Notes: generated by a model not told the origin, from the letters alone. A DNA stretch of 64,000 nt from Microbacterium paraoxydans (GCF_020524545.1 NZ_JAIVLG010000004.1:372001-436000), one strand, 5' to 3'; positions 26,190 through 35,919 are shown, counted from the stretch's first letter. A program made the numbers and translations.

Positions 26190-28445
26190 ATGGCGGAACC
26201 GCAGACGTCGACGCAGGGTTCTAGTCTGCGACGACTGGTTCCCCGGATCTTCTCCCGCGCGTCGCGGATCAACGATCTCGACAATCTGATCCGCACGGTG
26301 CGTGTGAACCACCCCAAAGGCGATTTCTCCGTCATTGAGCGCGCGTATGCCGTCGCCAAGGAGAAGCACGAGGGGCAGAAGCGTCAGAGCGGTGAGCCCT
26401 ACATCACCCACCCGCTCGCGGTCGCTCAGATCTTGGCCGAACTCGGTCTCGGTCCGCGAGCGATCGCAGCCGCGTTGCTTCACGACACGGTCGAGGACAC
26501 GGGCTACGCGCTCACTGATCTGACCGCCGAGTTCGGCGACGAGGTCGCGATGCTCGTCGACGGCGTCACCAAGCTCGACAAGGTCAAGTACGGCGAGAGC
26601 GCCCAGGCGGAGACGGTCCGCAAGATGATCGTGGCGATGTCGAAGGACATCCGCGTGCTGCTGATCAAGCTCGCCGACCGCCTGCACAACGCACGCACCT
26701 GGGGCTTCGTCCCGCCCGAGAAGGCGGCGAAGAAGGCCAAGGAGACCCTCGAGATCTATGCGCCGCTGGCGAATCGGCTCGGTATCCAGGCGATCAAGTC
26801 AGAGCTGGAAGACCTCTCGTTCGCGGTCCTGCACCCGAAGATCTACAACGAGATCCACAGCCTCATCGCCCAGCGCACTCCCCAGCGGGAGAAGTATCTG
26901 AACCAGGTCGTCGAGGAGATCGACGAGGATCTGCGCGACCTCCGCATCCGCGGCAAGGTCGTCGGCCGGCCGAAGCAGCTTTACTCGGTGTACCAGAAGA
27001 TGGTCATCCGCGGCCGGGAGTTCGACGACATCTACGACCTGATCGGCATCCGCGTGCTCGTGGCCTCCGTGCGCGACTGCTATGCGGTCCTCGGCGCGAT
27101 CCACGCACGGTGGACGCCGCTGCCCGGACGGTTCAAGGACTACATCGCGACTCCGAAGTTCAACCTCTACCAGTCGCTCCATACGACCGTGATCGGGCCG
27201 TCCGGTCGAACGGTGGAGATCCAGATCCGCACCCACGAGATGCACCAGCAGGCCGAGTACGGAGTGGCCGCGCACTGGATGTACAAGGAGCGGATGAACG
27301 GCGGCGGGAAGACCGAGGTGCGCGCCTCCGACACCGACATGGCGTGGCTCGCTCACATCTCCGACTGGCAGGCCGAGACGGCCGACCCGGGGGAGTTCCT
27401 CGAGTCGCTCCGTTTCGAGATCGGAGCGAAGGAGGTGTACGTCTTCACGCCGAAGGGACGCGTGATCGGCCTCCCCTCCGGTGCGACTCCGGTCGACTTC
27501 GCGTACGCCGTCCACACCGAGATCGGCCATCGGACGATGGGGGCAAAGGTCAACGGCCGACTCGTGCCGTTGGAGTCCGAGCTCAAGAGCGGAGACGTCG
27601 TCGAGGTCTTCACGTCGAAGAACCCCGATGCCGGCCCCAGCCAGGACTGGCTCGGCTTTGTCGCGAGCACGCGCGCCCGAAACAAGATTCGCGGGTGGTT
27701 CACGAAGGAACGGCGCGAAGAAGCCATCGAGCAGGGCAAGGAGGCCATCGCACGGGCGATGCGTCGACAGAACCTTCCTCTGCAGCGTCTGATGAGTCAT
27801 GACTCGTTCGCCGAGGTTGCTCGGGGGATGCACTACGAAGACGTCTCCGCGCTGTACGCCGCCGTTGGCGAGGGGCACGTCTCAACGCAGTCGGTCTTGG
27901 AGAAGGTCACCGCTCTCGTGGCGGCGAACGACACGACCACCGGTGCTATCGATTTGCCGGGTAGCAGCGTGCCGACCAGGGAGCCGCGTTCCGGCGACTC
28001 GGGTGTTCTCGTGCGCGGCGCCAACGACATCCTCGTGAAGCTCGCGAAGTGCTGCACCCCGGTTCCCGGGGACCAGATCGTCGGATTCGTGACCCGCGGC
28101 AGTGGGGTCTCCGTGCACCGCGCGGACTGCGTGAACGTGAAGGCGCTGGGATCCGAGCAGGATCGTTTCGTCGAGGTGTCCTGGGCCCCGACCACGAAGA
28201 GCGTGTTCCGCGTCCAGATCCAGGTGGAGGCGCTCGACCGGTCGGGGCTTCTCTCCGATGTGACGCGCGTCCTCAGCGAGCACCATGTCAACATCCTCTC
28301 CGCCACGGTGACGACGACGGATGAGCGACTGGCGCTGAGCCGCTTCGTGTTCGAGATGGGTGACGCGGTGCACTTGGACCGTGTGCTCAACGCCGTCCGC
28401 CGCATCGACGCCGTGTACGACGTCTATCGCGTCACCTCCTCCTGA
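26190..28445 (+). CDS. rel: Bifunctional (p)ppGpp synthetase/hydrolase Rel
   Basis: A 751-residue stringent-response enzyme. The hydrolase HD domain is intact ([15 protein letters not shown]97-D98). The synthetase domain has YQSLHTTV and the [21 protein letters not shown] element (about 330-365). TGS ([22 protein letters not shown]), the zinc-finger region with KCCTPVPGD, and a C-terminal ACT domain follow. The ATG at 26190 has a strong GGAGG; TAGGAT at 26162 may be its -10. The 3' end overlaps the convergent AbiEi-like gene by 14 bp. Confidence 0.96.
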   Translation: MAEPQTSTQGSSLRRLVPRIFSRASRINDLDNLIRTVRVNHPKGDFSVIERAYAVAKEKHEGQKRQSGEPYITHPLAVAQILAELGLGPRAIAAALLHDTVEDTGYALTDLTAEFGDEVAMLVDGVTKLDKVKYGESAQAETVRKMIVAMSKDIRVLLIKLADRLHNARTWGFVPPEKAAKKAKETLEIYAPLANRLGIQAIKSELEDLSFAVLHPKIYNEIHSLIAQRTPQREKYLNQVVEEIDEDLRDLRIRGKVVGRPKQLYSVYQKMVIRGREFDDIYDLIGIRVLVASVRDCYAVLGAIHARWTPLPGRFKDYIATPKFNLYQSLHTTVIGPSGRTVEIQIRTHEMHQQAEYGVAAHWMYKERMNGGGKTEVRASDTDMAWLAHISDWQAETADPGEFLESLRFEIGAKEVYVFTPKGRVIGLPSGATPVDFAYAVHTEIGHRTMGAKVNGRLVPLESELKSGDVVEVFTSKNPDAGPSQDWLGFVASTRARNKIRGWFTKERREEAIEQGKEAIARAMRRQNLPLQRLMSHDSFAEVARGMHYEDVSALYAAVGEGHVSTQSVLEKVTALVAANDTTTGAIDLPGSSVPTREPRSGDSGVLVRGANDILVKLAKCCTPVPGDQIVGFVTRGSGVSVHRADCVNVKALGSEQDRFVEVSWAPTTKSVFRVQIQVEALDRSGLLSDVTRVLSEHHVNILSATVTTTDERLALSRFVFEMGDAVHLDRVLNAVRRIDAVYDVYRVTSS

Positions 28446-28983
28446 GCACGAGCCGCTCCAGCGCCGCCAGCCCGGCCCGACTTCCCGGCACGCGATGGAG
28501 ATCGCGCAGCGCGGCGATGGCGGCTTTCGGCGTGCCGGGAAGCGCGGCTGCGAGCCGATCCATCCACATCAGGACACGAGGGTCGCGGTGGAGCGTCGTG
28601 GCGAGATCGAGCATCGTGCGCGCAGGGGTGGAGACCGGAACGCCGCCGATCAGCTCGATGTCGACGTCCGGGAGCACGGTGTCGTGGAAGACCAGGCGTG
28701 CGCTGGTGATCGGTCGGATTCGACGGTCGATGCAGCGTTTCACATGATGCACGACCGGGGGAGCGTCGCCGGCACCGTGAATCCACGCGGCCGTCTGCGT
28801 GCAGGCGGCGGTGCCCGGTTGGACGAGCATCGACACCGAGCTCGCTCGCACGTCGGGCCCTGCGACGAGGTCGGCGGGGATGTAGGCGTCGCCCACCTCG
28901 ACGACATGACCATCGATCCGCGCTGCGCTGAGCTCGCTCTCACTCAGTCGCTCGCCGGGCACATAGAGGAAAGCGGGGTGCAT
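28432..28983 (-). CDS. AbiEi-like (type IV antitoxin family) orphan protein
   Basis: About 183 residues resembling proteins annotated as AbiEi-type antitoxins in Microbacteriaceae: an N-terminal part with [22 protein letters not shown], a [18 protein letters not shown] core and [17 protein letters not shown]. No AbiEii nucleotidyltransferase toxin lies beside it, so it is not a working toxin-antitoxin pair as seen. The ATG at 28983 has CAGACT six bases upstream and no ribosome site. It overlaps rel tail to tail by 14 bp. Confidence 0.55.
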   Translation of the reverse strand: MHPAFLYVPGERLSESELSAARIDGHVVEVGDAYIPADLVAGPDVRASSVSMLVQPGTAACTQTAAWIHGAGDAPPVVHHVKRCIDRRIRPITSARLVFHDTVLPDVDIELIGGVPVSTPARTMLDLATTLHRDPRVLMWMDRLAAALPGTPKAAIAALRDLHRVPGSRAGLAALERLVLRRR

Positions 28984-29047
28984 CACGCCAGTCTGACGTA
29001 GTGCACCCCGCCTGCGCCGTGATCGCGGAGAACTGTGGAGAGACCGA

Positions 29048-30400
29048 TTAGCCGCCCAGAGCGCTCAGCCACGCGCGGCGAGCCTCGAGGGCGTCCGTCG
29101 CATCCTTCGCGGCCTTCTTGTCGCCGGTCTTCTCTGCGGCGGCGACCTCCGCCTCGAGCTTCTCGATCGCCTCGAGCAGCTGTGAGCTCATGTCGTTCGC
29201 GCGAGCCTTGGTCTCGGGGTTGTTCTTCTTCCAGTCCACGTCCTCTCGCGCCTTGAGCGCCTGCTCGATGGTGCGGAGTCTGTCGTCGAGAGCGCGCTCC
29301 TTCTCGCGAGGGAAGATGCGACCGATCTCGTCCCACTGTCGCTGGATGCGCGTGAGAAGAGCGCGTGCGCGCTTGATGTTCGACTCGTCGGCGACGGCTT
29401 TCGCCTCGACGAGGAGAGCTTCGCGCGCTTCGATCTTCGGCGCGGACTCCGCTTCCTCGGCGGCGGACTGTTCCGCGCGAGCGGCATAGAGGGCGTCGCC
29501 TGCGGTCTTGAACCGGGCCCAGAGAGCGTCGTCCGCCTTGCGCCCCGCGCGTCCGGCGGCTTTCCACTCATCGAGCAGGTTACGGTACGCCGGGATGCCG
29601 TCCGTTCCGCGCGGAGCGAGAGCCTCGGCGCGCTCGACCAGACGTGTCTTCGCGTCGCGCGCGATCTTGTGCGCATCGTCGAGCTCCGAGTAGAAGGCCC
29701 TGCGCTGCTTGTCGACCACGGCGCGTGCGTCTCGGAAACGCTTCCACAACTGCTGCGAGATGCCCTTGGACAGACGAGGGCCGTTCTGCTGCTGGGCCTG
29801 CCACTCGTCGAACAACTCTCCGAGCTCGGCGGTCACCTGCTTCCACTGCACCTTGCTGAGGTCGCGGGCGGCGATCGCCTCGGCCTTCTCGACCAGTGCG
29901 GTGCGTTCGGCGATCGCCTGGTCGACGAGCTCCTTGGCGTGTTGCGCCTCCTGCTCAGTGGCTTCCGAGAGTGAGGAGGTCAGGGCATTGAGCCGGACGC
30001 GGAGCCCTTCGAGGTCGCCGACGGCGGCGGCATCCGTCGCCTCGTCGAGCAAATGACCCGCCTGCTTGACGAGGTCTGCGGCGGATGCGCCTCCGGCCTG
30101 GTGGCGCTGTTCGAGCGTGTGCACCTTGAAGGCGATGTCGTCGAACTTGCGCACGAAGTAGGCGAGAGCCTCCTCCGGTGTGCCGTCGGGATACTGTCCG
30201 ACGACACGCCAGTTCTCGCCCTCGCGGACCTCTACGGTGCCGTCATCGGCGACGCGGCCCCATTCGGCGGAGGTCGATGATGCGGCAGGCACGGAGGCGA
30301 CGGGGGCGACAGCCGCCGGCGTGGGCGCCTTTCGCGGCATCGGCACGGCGGGCGGTCCGGGGACGGGGGGAGTCGGCTTCGAGGGCTCGGTGGCAGACAC
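29048..30400 (-). CDS. DUF349 repeat coiled-coil protein
   Basis: A 450-residue, mostly helical cytosolic protein. A Pro/Ala-rich N-terminus (about residues 1-45) leads to a WGRVADDGTVEVREGENWRVVG beta segment, then several DUF349 repeats of about 70 residues with recurring R-x-x-W-x2-W-like cores (VQWKQVTAELGELFDEWQ, LWKRFRDARAVVDKQR, ALWARFKTAGDALYAAR). Function is unknown; it is commonly found near rel in actinobacteria. GTG start with AAGGAG upstream and TAGGCT as likely -10. Confidence 0.85.
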   Translation of the reverse strand: MSATEPSKPTPPVPGPPAVPMPRKAPTPAAVAPVASVPAASSTSAEWGRVADDGTVEVREGENWRVVGQYPDGTPEEALAYFVRKFDDIAFKVHTLEQRHQAGGASAADLVKQAGHLLDEATDAAAVGDLEGLRVRLNALTSSLSEATEQEAQHAKELVDQAIAERTALVEKAEAIAARDLSKVQWKQVTAELGELFDEWQAQQQNGPRLSKGISQQLWKRFRDARAVVDKQRRAFYSELDDAHKIARDAKTRLVERAEALAPRGTDGIPAYRNLLDEWKAAGRAGRKADDALWARFKTAGDALYAARAEQSAAEEAESAPKIEAREALLVEAKAVADESNIKRARALLTRIQRQWDEIGRIFPREKERALDDRLRTIEQALKAREDVDWKKNNPETKARANDMSSQLLEAIEKLEAEVAAAEKTGDKKAAKDATDALEARRAWLSALGG

Positions 30401-30450
30401 GTGATTCTCCTTGCGCGGTAGGGCCGCGGGAGGCGGAAAGGACGAGGCTC

Positions 30451-30456
30451 AGCCTA
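30451..30456 (-). promoter_or_regulatory. Candidate -10 box of the DUF349 gene
   Basis: TAGGCT on the minus strand about 50 bases before the GTG start, leaving a short leader with an AAGGAG ribosome site. Confidence 0.45.
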
Positions 30457-30617
30457 GTACGCCAGAGCCTCCGGGGTTGAGGCCGCGGTTTCAGGCCCCG
30501 CGTCGTTACCGTTCTGTGAGCAGAAAGTTCGACGGAGGAAACACGCTGCGTCATCTTCGGGAAACACGACCCTCCTATCGTCACCAGAACGACAGTCTTC
30601 CGGTCGACAGGAGCACG

Positions 30618-32483
30618 ATGAACGGCACGGCACCCGCGACGAGCGAGATCCTGGTCGTCGGAGCGGGTGTCGGTGCGCATCGATTCGTCGAGCAGGTCCT
30701 CCGTGATCCCGATGCTCCGGTGCGGGTGACGGTGATCGGTGAGGAAGACCGTGGTCCGTACGATCGCTCGGCGCTCGCGCAGGTGTTGTCGGGCGTCGAC
30801 GCAGAGGAGATCCAACTGGATCGTTCCGTGTTCCGCGACGTCCGCGTCCGACTCATCCGGGACGACAGGGTGCTTCGGATCGATCCTTCGGGTCATACGG
30901 TGCGGACCCGGGCACGGCGCACCTACGGCTACGACACTCTCGTGCTGGCGACCGGCTCCTTCGGCGCGAAGATCGCCGTGGAGGGCGCGAGTCTTCCCGG
31001 GTGCTTCGGCTACCGCACCGTCGAAGACGTCGAGTCGATCCGGACGTTCGTGGAGTCGGCGTCCCGACAACGCGGGCGCCCCCTTCGCGGCACCGTGGTC
31101 GGTGCAGGGTTGCATGGCCTTCAGGCCGCCGAGGCGTTGAACGCGATGGGGGTCGACACCACGGTGATCGAGTTCTCGGATCGTGTGATGCCCCGCCAAC
31201 TCGATCGGAGTGCCGCAGCAGTGGTGCAGGCGGCGCTCCTGAAGCGCGGGATATCGGTGCGCACGGGCATCCGCACGACTCGAATCGATCCGGGCGATTC
31301 CGGCTCGGTCGCCTCGCTGGAGTTCCAGGACGGGTCGTTCCAACGCGCCGACGTGGTCGTGCTCACCGTCGGCGTGCGTGCGCGCGATGAACTCGCCCGC
31401 AACGCGGGACTCGCCGTGCACCCGGAAGGCGGCGTGCTCGTCGACGAGCGAGGTGAGACCTCGGTCCCGGGGATCCTCGCGATCGGCGAGGTGGCGCGCC
31501 TCGAGGGACGTGGCCCCGGGTTCGTCGGGGCGGTGCGGGCCACGGCTGACGTCGCAGCAGCGAATGTGGGAGGCGGGGATGCACGATTCCCACGCGACCT
31601 CGAGGGAGGGAACGTCGCGCTCGGCGGGGTCGACATCGCGACGTTCGGAGATCCGCTGGCCTCGACGGTGTCTGCGGTCGAAGTCGTCACCCAGGAGGAT
31701 CCGGGGGCCGGGATCTATCGCAAGCTCGTGATCTCGGATGACGGGCGGACGGTGGTCGGTGGAATCCTCGTCGGCGACACGAGCGGGTACGCGGCGCTGC
31801 GCGCCCTCGTCTCAGAAGCCTGGCGTCCCGCTCATGCCGCACGGTTGCTCTCGACGGTCGGCGGTGCGGACACAGGGGACATCTGCGATCACACGGCCGT
31901 GCGACCGCAGGACCTCCTCGCCGCCGTGGGCGAAACCGGAGGCTCGACCTTCACGGCGATCCGCTCCCGTTACGGCTTCGTACGAGGCTGCCGTCGCTGC
32001 ACCCTGGGGATCGCGCGGGTGCTCCTGCAGTTCGCCGCGCAGCAGGATCTCCTGCACCAGACACGGGAGCTCGGGGTGCAGAGGGGGGTGAGGACCGGCC
32101 TCCTGGCGGACGGAACGTACGTCGTCGCTCCGGTGATGCCTGACGGCACGCTCAGCCCGGCTGAGCTGCTGGCGATCGGGGAGCTCGCAGAGCACTGTGG
32201 ATTGCGACCGCGCATTACCGGCGCGACGATCGAGTTGCGAGGCGTGCATGCCGACGATGTGGGGCCCGTGCTCGCCCGTCTCACCGCGGCAGGACTCTCG
32301 TCAGTGCCCGGCGTCGGCGAAGACGCGGTGGGCCTCGTCGCCGAGGACCTCCCGCGGCTGGGCGAATCGCGAGACGCATCGGACGCGCGGGGAAGCGGCC
32401 ATCGGGGGAAGGCGGGGAACGCCCGCGCCGGCGAGGTGAGCCCCCGAGTGTCGCTGCGTCGAGTGGGGAGTCCCTCCTCATGA
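30618..32483 (+). CDS. Shortened NirB-like FAD/NAD(P) oxidoreductase
   Basis: A 621-residue protein resembling the N-terminal two thirds of assimilatory nitrite reductase NirB. An FAD/NAD fold (ILVVGAGVGAHRFVEQ, then GTVVGAGLHGLQAAEAL) is followed by a BFD-like segment (about 420-475) whose ligands read CDH and CRRC instead of CxC and CxxC. A half ferredoxin-like domain (about 480-560) follows, then an Arg/Ser-rich tail. The siroheme/4Fe-4S catalytic half of a full NirB (about 850 residues) is missing, and there is no nirD. It probably does not reduce nitrite. It overlaps the next gene, a HemD-like/wHTH protein, by 4 bp. Confidence 0.7.
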   Translation: MNGTAPATSEILVVGAGVGAHRFVEQVLRDPDAPVRVTVIGEEDRGPYDRSALAQVLSGVDAEEIQLDRSVFRDVRVRLIRDDRVLRIDPSGHTVRTRARRTYGYDTLVLATGSFGAKIAVEGASLPGCFGYRTVEDVESIRTFVESASRQRGRPLRGTVVGAGLHGLQAAEALNAMGVDTTVIEFSDRVMPRQLDRSAAAVVQAALLKRGISVRTGIRTTRIDPGDSGSVASLEFQDGSFQRADVVVLTVGVRARDELARNAGLAVHPEGGVLVDERGETSVPGILAIGEVARLEGRGPGFVGAVRATADVAAANVGGGDARFPRDLEGGNVALGGVDIATFGDPLASTVSAVEVVTQEDPGAGIYRKLVISDDGRTVVGGILVGDTSGYAALRALVSEAWRPAHAARLLSTVGGADTGDICDHTAVRPQDLLAAVGETGGSTFTAIRSRYGFVRGCRRCTLGIARVLLQFAAQQDLLHQTRELGVQRGVRTGLLADGTYVVAPVMPDGTLSPAELLAIGELAEHCGLRPRITGATIELRGVHADDVGPVLARLTAAGLSSVPGVGEDAVGLVAEDLPRLGESRDASDARGSGHRGKAGNARAGEVSPRVSLRRVGSPSS

Positions 32484-33241
32484 CCCCGGTGAGCGGCCGC
32501 CGCCCGCCGCTAGCGGGGTGCAGGATCATCGTGTCGGATGACGCCAGATCCGCGGATCCTCCGCGCGACGGTGTGCGCGCCGGTGAAGGACGGTCGGACG
32601 GTCTCGCCGAGGTCCTGTCGGAGGTGGGGGCTGCGGTGTGGCGGGTCGCTGTGCCGCGAAGCGGTGCGCGGACGTCCGCCGCGCTGCGGAGCGTCGTCCA
32701 GCGTGCAGCGAAGGGCGGGATCGACGCCGTGCTGTTCCTCGCCCCCACAGCTCCCTGGCTCGAGACGGCCGAGAGCATCGGAGCGCTCGAGGCCATCCGT
32801 CGGCGGTCGGATTCAGGTCGTTTGCTCCTGGGGGCACTCCACGAGGAGGATGCGGAGCGCCTGCGCCTCGCCGGCCTCGCCGTGATGCACACCGAGGGAT
32901 CGAGCGCCGCAGTACTCGCCCGGGGTGTCGTTGCGCACTACGACAGCGGGAAGACCGCATTGGTCACTGACGCCGGCCGCCTCGAGGTGCGAAGCGGAGG
33001 TGTCGTGGTCGACGAACGTTTCATCCCGTTGTCCCGCGGGGCCACGGGCGTCATCGAGGCGCTGTTTCTCGCCGGGGGTCGGGTGCTCTCGCGCGCGGAG
33101 ATCGGCAGAGTCCTCCCGGGCGGGCAGCGCAGTGGCCGAGCGGTGGAGGTCGCGGTGGCGCGTCTTCGCGAGTCGCTCGACGGAATCGATCTGGTGCAGA
33201 CCGTCGTCAAGCGCGGCTATCGCTTGGCCGTCACCGAGTAG
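32480..33241 (+). CDS. HemD-like/winged-helix regulator (NnaR-like)
   Basis: A 253-residue protein with two parts. The N-terminal 165 residues resemble a reduced uroporphyrinogen-III synthase (PLAGCRIIVSD and GIDAVLFLAPTAPW, then VMHTEGSSAAVLARGVV). The C-terminal part is an OmpR-type winged helix (VLSRAEIGRVLPGG...VEVAVARLRESLDGIDLVQTVVKRGYRLAV). NnaR nitrate/nitrite regulators of actinobacteria have this architecture but a fuller HemD domain. Overlap with the NirB-like gene links them. It is more likely a regulator than a haem-pathway enzyme. No nitrate reductase or transporter gene is nearby. Confidence 0.7.
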   Translation: MTPVSGRRPPLAGCRIIVSDDARSADPPRDGVRAGEGRSDGLAEVLSEVGAAVWRVAVPRSGARTSAALRSVVQRAAKGGIDAVLFLAPTAPWLETAESIGALEAIRRRSDSGRLLLGALHEEDAERLRLAGLAVMHTEGSSAAVLARGVVAHYDSGKTALVTDAGRLEVRSGGVVVDERFIPLSRGATGVIEALFLAGGRVLSRAEIGRVLPGGQRSGRAVEVAVARLRESLDGIDLVQTVVKRGYRLAVTE

Positions 33242-33281
33242 CGATCAGATCCCGGAACCCGGACGGCTTCTCTCCGTCGTT

Positions 33282-33584
33282 CTATTCAGCCGGGTTGTCC
33301 GAGGGAAGCGGCGTGGGGGTCTCCGACGGGGCATCCGTGGGAGAGGTCGTCGGTTCCACGGTGGGGGCGGGCGTGGGTTCAGGCTCCGGTGCGGTGACCT
33401 GAGCATGCACGACCTGGCTGCCGATCGCGGCGACGACGATGAGGCTCGCGGCGATCGCGGCGATCGTGTTGTCCCGGGCGCGGCGACGGATCTGGCCCTC
33501 GTGCCACTGCGTGCGCGCGGCGTGCAGTCGTGCGCGCTCGGCTGTCGTGCGCGACTGTGCCTTCTTGGAACCGCGTGCGGCCAT
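33282..33584 (-). CDS. Small membrane-anchored protein with Pro/Thr-rich outer tail
   Basis: A 100-residue hypothetical protein: a basic cytosolic head (residues 1-35, rich in Arg), one transmembrane helix (about 37-58, IAAIAASLIVVAAIGSQVV) and an acidic Pro/Thr/Ser-rich outer tail with repeated PEPEPTPAP and PTTSPTDAPSE. No family is recognised. The ATG at 33584 has GGGAGA nearby. It is convergent with the regulator gene and divergent from rarA. Confidence 0.6.
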   Translation of the reverse strand: MAARGSKKAQSRTTAERARLHAARTQWHEGQIRRRARDNTIAAIAASLIVVAAIGSQVVHAQVTAPEPEPTPAPTVEPTTSPTDAPSETPTPLPSDNPAE

Positions 33585-33675
33585 GCCTGGATCTCCCATC
33601 TCGACGTCAGGACAGGACGTCGCCTGAGAGCCTACCGGGATGCCTGCGGTCGCCCGAAGTGTCCGGACCCGCCGG

Positions 33676-33681
33676 TAGCCT
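33676..33681 (+). promoter_or_regulatory. Candidate -10 box, leaderless start of rarA
   Basis: TAGCCT ends six bases before the rarA ATG, with no ribosome site between them. Confidence 0.5.
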
Positions 33682-33687
33682 GGATGG

Positions 33688-35088
33688 ATGACGTCCCCCG
33701 CTGCGCTGCTCTCCGGGCAGACGCCCCTCGCCGTGCGCATGCGCCCGGTCTCCCTCGATGAAGTCGCGGGGCAGCGTCATCTCCTGCGAGCCGGTTCCCC
33801 CATCGTCGCCCTCGCTGACCCACAGGCGACGTCACCGGGCGCCGTGTCGATGATCCTGTGGGGCCCACCGGGAACGGGTAAGACCACCCTCGCTCAGGCG
33901 ATCGCGCGGTCATCAGGACGCCGCTTCGTGGAACTCTCGGCGATCACCGCAGGCGTGAAGGATGTCCGGGAGGTGATGCAGGAGGCGATCACGCAGCGCG
34001 ATCTCTACGGGCAGACGACGATCCTCTTCCTCGACGAGATCCATCGCTTCACCAAGGCCCAGCAAGACGCGCTGCTTCCCGGTGTCGAGAACGGATGGGT
34101 CATCCTGATCGCGGCGACGACCGAGAACCCCTCGTTCTCGGTGATCTCGCCGCTGTTGTCGCGTTCCCTGCTGCTCACGCTCCAGCCCCTCACCGACGAG
34201 GACATCGGGTTGCTCGTCGATCGCGCCGTGACCGACCCGCGGGGGCTGAACGGCGCGGTGGTCTTGAGCCCCGAGGCGCGTGCGGCCTTGATCCGCCTCG
34301 CGTCGGGCGACGCCAGGCGCGCCCTCACCGGTCTCGAAGCAGGCGCAGCGGTCGCCGTCTCGCACGCGACCGACACCGTCGACGTGGGTGAGACCGGCGA
34401 CGAGGGTGAGACCGGCGACGAGGCAGCAGCCACGCATGCGTCGTCGAGTGCTGTGGAGATCACCGCCGACCACATCGCGCAGGCCGTCGACAAGGCTCTG
34501 CTGCGATACGACCGTCAAGGCGACGAGCACTACGACGTCATCAGTGCGTTCATCAAGTCGATCAGAGGTTCCGACCCCGATGCCGCACTCCACTACCTCG
34601 CACGCATGATCGAGGCGGGGGAGGACCCTCGGTTCATCGCCCGACGTCTTGTCATCTCGGCGTCGGAGGATGTCGGCCTCGCCGATCCCCAGGCGCTCGG
34701 CATCGCGGTCGCGGCGGCGGATGCGGTCGCGTTCATCGGCATGCCGGAGGGGCGCATCCCGCTCGCGGAGGCGACGGTGTACCTCGCGACCACGGCGAAA
34801 TCCAACGCGGCCTATGTGGGCATCGACGCGGCCATCGCCGACATCCGCTCCGGCGGGTTCGGTCGGGTGCCGCTGCACCTGCGCGATGCCCACTACCCGG
34901 GAGCGAAGCGACTCGGACACGGCAAGGGGTACGTGTACTCCCATGACAGCGACTACGGGGTGGTGCCGCAGCAGTACCTGCCCGATGAGCTCGACGGCAA
35001 GCACTACTACGAGCCGAAGAACCTCGGTGCCGAGCGCGACATCGCCGCACGGCTCGAGCGCATCCGCCGCATCCTCGGCGACCGCTGA
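33688..35088 (+). CDS. rarA: Replication-associated recombination protein RarA (MgsA)
   Basis: A 466-residue AAA+ ATPase acting at stalled replication forks. Walker [12 protein letters not shown] (about residue 56), Walker [10 protein letters not shown] and sensor 1 AATTENPSF are followed by the tetramerisation/MgsA C-terminus with [17 protein letters not shown] and GHGKGYVY. An unusual acidic insert near residues 230-250 contains a perfect in-frame 18-bp tandem duplication (GETGDE twice). The ATG is preceded six bases earlier by TAGCCT, suggesting a leaderless mRNA. Confidence 0.95.
   Translation: MTSPAALLSGQTPLAVRMRPVSLDEVAGQRHLLRAGSPIVALADPQATSPGAVSMILWGPPGTGKTTLAQAIARSSGRRFVELSAITAGVKDVREVMQEAITQRDLYGQTTILFLDEIHRFTKAQQDALLPGVENGWVILIAATTENPSFSVISPLLSRSLLLTLQPLTDEDIGLLVDRAVTDPRGLNGAVVLSPEARAALIRLASGDARRALTGLEAGAAVAVSHATDTVDVGETGDEGETGDEAAATHASSSAVEITADHIAQAVDKALLRYDRQGDEHYDVISAFIKSIRGSDPDAALHYLARMIEAGEDPRFIARRLVISASEDVGLADPQALGIAVAAADAVAFIGMPEGRIPLAEATVYLATTAKSNAAYVGIDAAIADIRSGGFGRVPLHLRDAHYPGAKRLGHGKGYVYSHDSDYGVVPQQYLPDELDGKHYYEPKNLGAERDIAARLERIRRILGDR
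34387..34422 (+). repeat. 18-bp perfect tandem duplication inside rarA
   Basis: GGTGAGACCGGCGACGAG occurs twice in a row (34387-34404 and 34405-34422), adding six residues in frame to an acidic, probably disordered linker. Confidence 0.9.
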
Positions 35089-35268
35089 GCCCTCACGCAG
35101 GGCCAAACCGCGATCTGTTAGACTTGATCGGCTCGAAACCGAGTTTTCGGGCATCTCCTCGTTCACACCCCACCTTGCTGGCGCCCCGGCGTGCGCTCCA
35201 AGGCAGAACGCGGACGATACGTCCGTGAGTCGTGAAAGACGCGACCACGTCATCGGAAGGAAAGCTTC
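35089..35268 (+). promoter_or_regulatory. rarA-rpsD intergenic region with promoter and leader
   Basis: 180 bases. A GCCCT/AGGGC hairpin lies just after rarA. TAGACT (35119-35124) is a likely -10. Just beyond it GCTCG-AAAC-CGAGT followed by TTTT resembles a small attenuator. About 140 bases of leader then precede the rpsD GTG, with GGAAGGAAAG as ribosome site. S4 often represses its own mRNA, so this leader could bind it, but I recognise no defined motif. Confidence 0.4.
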
Positions 35269-35898
35269 GTGACCACGAAGTCCCAGGATCGTCGCAAGGT
35301 TCGTCTGAGCCGTGCCCTCGGTATCCCGCTCACCCCGAAGGCCGCCCGCTACCTCGAGAAGCGTCCCTACGCTCCCGGCGAGCACGGCCGCACCAAGCGC
35401 AAGGCAGACAGCGACTACGCCGTCCGTCTGCGTGAGAAGCAGCGTCTTCGCGAGCAGTACGGCATCCGCGAGAAGCAGATGCGCAACACGTTCAACGAGG
35501 CCCGTCGCCACGACGGCCTGACCGGTGAGAACCTGGTCGAGCTCCTCGAGATGCGTCTCGACGCTCTGGTGCTGCGTTCGGGCTTCGCCCGCACCACCGC
35601 ACAGGCTCGCCAGCTCGTCGTGCACCGTCACATCCTCGTCGACGGCCAGCTCGTCGACCGCCCGTCCTTCCGCGTGAAGCCGGGTCAGCTCATCCACGTC
35701 AAGGCCAAGAGCGAGGGCACCGAGCCCTTCCAGGTGGCAGCAGCCGGCGGTCACGCCGAGGTCCTGCCCCCCGTTCCCGGCTACCTCGAGGTCGAGCTCG
35801 ACAAGCTCCAGTCGCGTCTTGTCCGTCGTCCGAAGCGTGCCGAGGTCCCCGTGACCTGTGAAGTGCAGCTCGTCGTCGAGTACTACGCAGCTCGCTGA
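35269..35898 (+). CDS. rpsD: 30S ribosomal protein S4
   Basis: A 209-residue primary 16S-rRNA-binding protein. The S4 RNA-binding fold is visible in ENLVELLEMRLDALVLRSGFARTTAQARQLVVHRHILVDG. The N-terminus QDRRKVRLSRALGIPLTPKA differs from zinc-type S4: no cysteine cluster, i.e. the C-minus form. Start GTG with a good ribosome site; a strong hairpin terminator follows the stop. Confidence 0.97.
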   Translation: MTTKSQDRRKVRLSRALGIPLTPKAARYLEKRPYAPGEHGRTKRKADSDYAVRLREKQRLREQYGIREKQMRNTFNEARRHDGLTGENLVELLEMRLDALVLRSGFARTTAQARQLVVHRHILVDGQLVDRPSFRVKPGQLIHVKAKSEGTEPFQVAAAGGHAEVLPPVPGYLEVELDKLQSRLVRRPKRAEVPVTCEVQLVVEYYAAR

Positions 35899-35919
35899 TC
35901 CAGCGAAAGAGCAATCGGG

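Noticed and set aside
28432..28983. Complete type IV toxin-antitoxin system
   Set aside because: No nucleotidyltransferase toxin gene is present on either side.
30618..32483. Functional nitrite reductase NirB
   Set aside because: The siroheme/4Fe-4S region is missing, the BFD ligands are changed, and there is no nirD or transporter nearby.
32480..33241. Biosynthetic uroporphyrinogen-III synthase
   Set aside because: The synthase domain is much reduced and is joined to a winged helix; no other haem genes are adjacent.
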